Shown here piece by piece: positions 62,441-64,000 of a stretch of DNA of 64,000 nt. The notes beneath the pieces are model-generated. The model saw nothing but the letters and a program-made list of their open reading frames with translations. It was not told the origin of the DNA and ran no database searches. Made by a program: the position numbers and the translations under genes. The stretch is from Rahnella sp. AA (GTDB lineage Bacteria > Pseudomonadota > Gammaproteobacteria > Enterobacterales > Enterobacteriaceae): contig NZ_PITQ01000008.1 of NCBI RefSeq assembly GCF_002834385.1, forward strand, positions 62,001 to 126,000, written 5' to 3'. How positions within the stretch are numbered: position 1 is the stretch's first letter; each line of letters starts with the position of its first letter.

Positions 62441-62634
62441 GGCGGTTTCGGCGCAGTTGGCTAAGTGATCACCGCACATGAGAAACCGAAATATTCTCGG
62501 TCATAGCCTTCACGGCGAGTGAAAAACCGAAACTTTCCCGATCCCCCCTCACGGCGAGTGAGAAACCAAAACTTTCCCCGTTTCCTGAACACCATTTTGG
62601 AATACACTTCATTCCTAAATTTCATACTGCGTTT

Positions 62635-62650
62635 TGTGGCACAGATCACA
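62635..62650 (+). promoter_or_regulatory. Candidate CRP site upstream of yohJ
   Basis: TGTGGCACAGATCACA matches TGTGA-N6-TCACA with one mismatch, centred about 52 bp before the yohJ start. TATGAT (62660-62665) could be a -10 element. Confidence 0.5.
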
Positions 62651-62694
62651 TCTTAATTGTATGATGAATTCATCTTTTAACCGGGTGAAACACC

Positions 62695-63099
62695 ATGAGC
62701 AATACAATATCCCTTATAATGCAATATGTACGGGCATTCATTCTGATCTATCTCTGTTTATTCGCCGGGAATGCGATTTCTTCTCTTTTGCCGATCACCA
62801 TCCCTGGCAGCATTATCGGCATGCTGATTCTGTTTTGCCTGCTCTCAACGCAGATCCTGCCGTTCAAATGGGTGAAACCCGGCTGTAATCTCCTAATCCG
62901 CTATATGGCTTTGCTGTTTGTTCCTATCGGGGTCGGCGTGATGAACTACTACGACCAGCTGCGCACACAGTTCGGCCCGCTGGTGGTGTCCTGTCTGGCA
63001 AGTACGATTATCGTATTGCTGGTTGTCGCCTATTGTTCTCACTATATCCATGGTGAACGCGGCACCCTGACCGACAAAGCGGAGAAGAAAAATGATTGA
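62695..63099 (+). CDS. yohJ: CidA/LrgA-family membrane protein YohJ
   Basis: This 134-residue protein has four hydrophobic helices and the CidA/LrgA signature ([40 protein letters not shown] region, about 16-50; [11 protein letters not shown] near 80). These holin-like proteins form membrane pores or transporters with their LrgB partner. It overlaps yohK by eight bases. Enterobacterial yohJK normally precedes cdd. Confidence 0.93.
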   Translation: MSNTISLIMQYVRAFILIYLCLFAGNAISSLLPITIPGSIIGMLILFCLLSTQILPFKWVKPGCNLLIRYMALLFVPIGVGVMNYYDQLRTQFGPLVVSCLASTIIVLLVVAYCSHYIHGERGTLTDKAEKKND

Positions 63100-63787
63100 T
63101 ATCCTGTGGTCTCTGCCGCTGACGCTGGTGGTGTTTTTCGCCACCCGCAAACTGGCGATCAAGCTCAAAATGCCGCTGCTTAACCCCCTGCTGATGTCGA
63201 TGGTGGTGATCATCCCGCTTCTGCTGGTCACTAATATTCCTTACGCACGGTATTTCGCGGGCAGCAAGATCCTCAATGACTTGCTGCAACCCGCCGTTGT
63301 TGCGCTGGCGTTTCCTTTATATGAACAGTTGCATCAGATCCGCGCCCGCTGGAAATCCATCATCAGCATCTGTTTTATTGGCAGCATGGTAGCCATGGTG
63401 ACCGGCACGGCCATTGCATTATGGATGGGAGCCACACCGCAAATTGCCGCCTCTGTTTTGCCTAAATCTGTCACCACGCCTATCGCGATGGCGACCGCGC
63501 AATCCATTAACGGCATCCCGGCGATCAGCGCCGTTTGCGTGATTTTCGTGGGTATTCTGGGTGCCGTATTTGGTCACAGCATTTTGAACGTGCTGAAGAT
63601 TACCACTAAAGCCTCACGCGGCCTGGCGATGGGCACCGCCTCACACGCACTGGGCACCGCGCGCTGCGCAGAAATGGATTATCAGGAAGGGGCATTCAGC
63701 TCACTGGCGCTGGTGATTTGCGGGATTATCACCTCCCTTCTCGCCCCGTTCCTGTTCCCCGTCTTACTCGCCATTTTCGGGCATTGA
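63092..63787 (+). CDS. yohK: LrgB-family membrane protein YohK
   Basis: This 231-residue protein has seven or so transmembrane helices and the LrgB pattern: [48 protein letters not shown] and [16 protein letters not shown]. It works with YohJ. In E. coli and relatives these proteins have been linked to 3-hydroxypropionate/pyruvate-like export or murein hydrolase control, but the physiological role is not certain. Confidence 0.95.
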   Translation: MIDILWSLPLTLVVFFATRKLAIKLKMPLLNPLLMSMVVIIPLLLVTNIPYARYFAGSKILNDLLQPAVVALAFPLYEQLHQIRARWKSIISICFIGSMVAMVTGTAIALWMGATPQIAASVLPKSVTTPIAMATAQSINGIPAISAVCVIFVGILGAVFGHSILNVLKITTKASRGLAMGTASHALGTARCAEMDYQEGAFSSLALVICGIITSLLAPFLFPVLLAIFGH

Positions 63788-64000
63788 GATAACAGTCAGT
63801 CAGCGATCCGGGCAACCAGGGTGTAAAACAGGAAGAAGAAAAAGAGTATGTCGTCCAACCTTAGAAAGACGACATACAAAGCTGAAAGTACCCGGTTTAA
63901 GTACAGTCAGAAAAGTGCCTGCAGACCCGCCGTCAGGCGGATACGCAGTCGATAACGAAGAGTGTGGGTCTGGCGCGTAAGTTTACGCGCCGGAGGGATT
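63788..64000. other. Intergenic region, probable leader of the next gene (cdd)
   Basis: A perfect 10-bp inverted repeat (63846-63855 / 63868-63877, GTATGTCGTC and GACGACATAC) follows yohK, and a 9-bp hairpin (63972-63980 / 63983-63991, GGCGCGTAA and TTACGCGCC) lies just before GGAGGGATT at the window edge, which looks like a Shine-Dalgarno. In enterobacteria cdd usually follows yohJK. Confidence 0.6.

Larger units (their letters stand above)
61785..62580. repeat. Large structured inverted-repeat element (two ~390-bp diverged copies, head to head)
   Basis: The left half (61785-62200) and the reverse complement of the right half (62230-62580) align along most of their length: TTTCTCACTCGCCGTGA units, ATATTTCGGTTTCTCA, GCGCCGAAACCGCC, CTGCGCGCTCCGCTCGCTGG, CCGCTGCGCGGT and GCGGCCACTGGCTT. 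Each copy contains a hairpin followed by a T-rich stretch. No gene is supported within it; the 73-codon minus frame at 62193-62414 and its partner on the left look like by-products of the repeat. It lies between two operons and may also terminate both. Confidence 0.85.

Noticed and set aside
61791..62580. Possible CRISPR array from repeated TTTCTCACTCGCCGTGA units
   Set aside because: Units are few, unevenly spaced, diverged and occur in opposite orientations in the two arms; no cas genes are near.

Overview
The window looks like a chromosomal stretch of a gammaproteobacterium of the order Enterobacterales. The evidence is the yohJ/yohK pair, KatG, CheV, AcuR/AcuI (YhdH type), a YnfC-family protein, GC-rich core genes and a tRNA-Asn with a typical enterobacterial promoter. 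A Rahnella- or Serratia-like member of the Yersiniaceae is my best guess, but this is inference from gene content only.

Layout. (1) 1-7350 is a patchwork of unrelated small genes: an edge-truncated metallo-beta-lactamase-fold lactonase divergent from a LysR regulator, a glycine-rich coiled-coil membrane protein, a thymidylate-kinase-like protein, ASCH and DUF523 proteins, an AT-rich orphan, a frameshifted secreted repeat protein and traces of a dead insertion sequence. (2) 7358-12023 is a LysR-controlled polar-solute ABC importer with an MmgE/PrpD-family enzyme. (3) 12187-26153 is a catabolic island around a LysR gene. One arm holds a substrate-binding protein, an amidohydrolase (frameshifted by a 5-bp tandem duplication) and a 2-oxoglutarate/Fe(II) oxygenase. 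The other holds a flavin/2Fe-2S reductase, a cytosine-deaminase-like enzyme, a Rid protein, a creatininase-family amidohydrolase, a complete ABC importer, an FAD oxidase and an OprD-type porin. The enzyme set points to breakdown of an imported nitrogen heterocycle whose identity cannot be read from sequence. (4) 26246-33259 holds exported CMD-fold and alpha/beta-hydrolase proteins, KatG and a luciferase-like flavin enzyme.

(5) tRNA-Asn (33523-33598) opens a second accessory region reaching about 45 kb. It contains small exported proteins, a graveyard of polymorphic-toxin modules (frameshifted barstar, CdiA-type C-terminus, immunity-like genes, orphan pairs), a broken ATPase/TOPRIM (OLD-like) gene, a zinc-ribbon protein, two HNH nucleases, a ClpP paralogue and a PD-(D/E)XK protein. 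A short dispersed motif (core GAGCGAAGAGCGGA) punctuates both accessory regions and was not noticed in the core blocks. Single-base homopolymer frameshifts cluster in the same places.

(6) 45552-52845 is an RND efflux operon with its own two-component system, divergent from a MipA/OmpV protein. (7) 52894-55772 holds CheV and an acuR-acuI pair. (8) 55913-61774 is a divergent pair of operons (two luciferase-like monooxygenases; binding protein, acetyltransferase, permease, ATPase) resembling the Bacillus yxe/ytm sulfur-amino-acid salvage operons. (9) 61785-62580 is an 800-bp non-coding inverted repeat with conserved hairpins. (10) yohJ-yohK and a structured leader, probably of the next gene, close the window.
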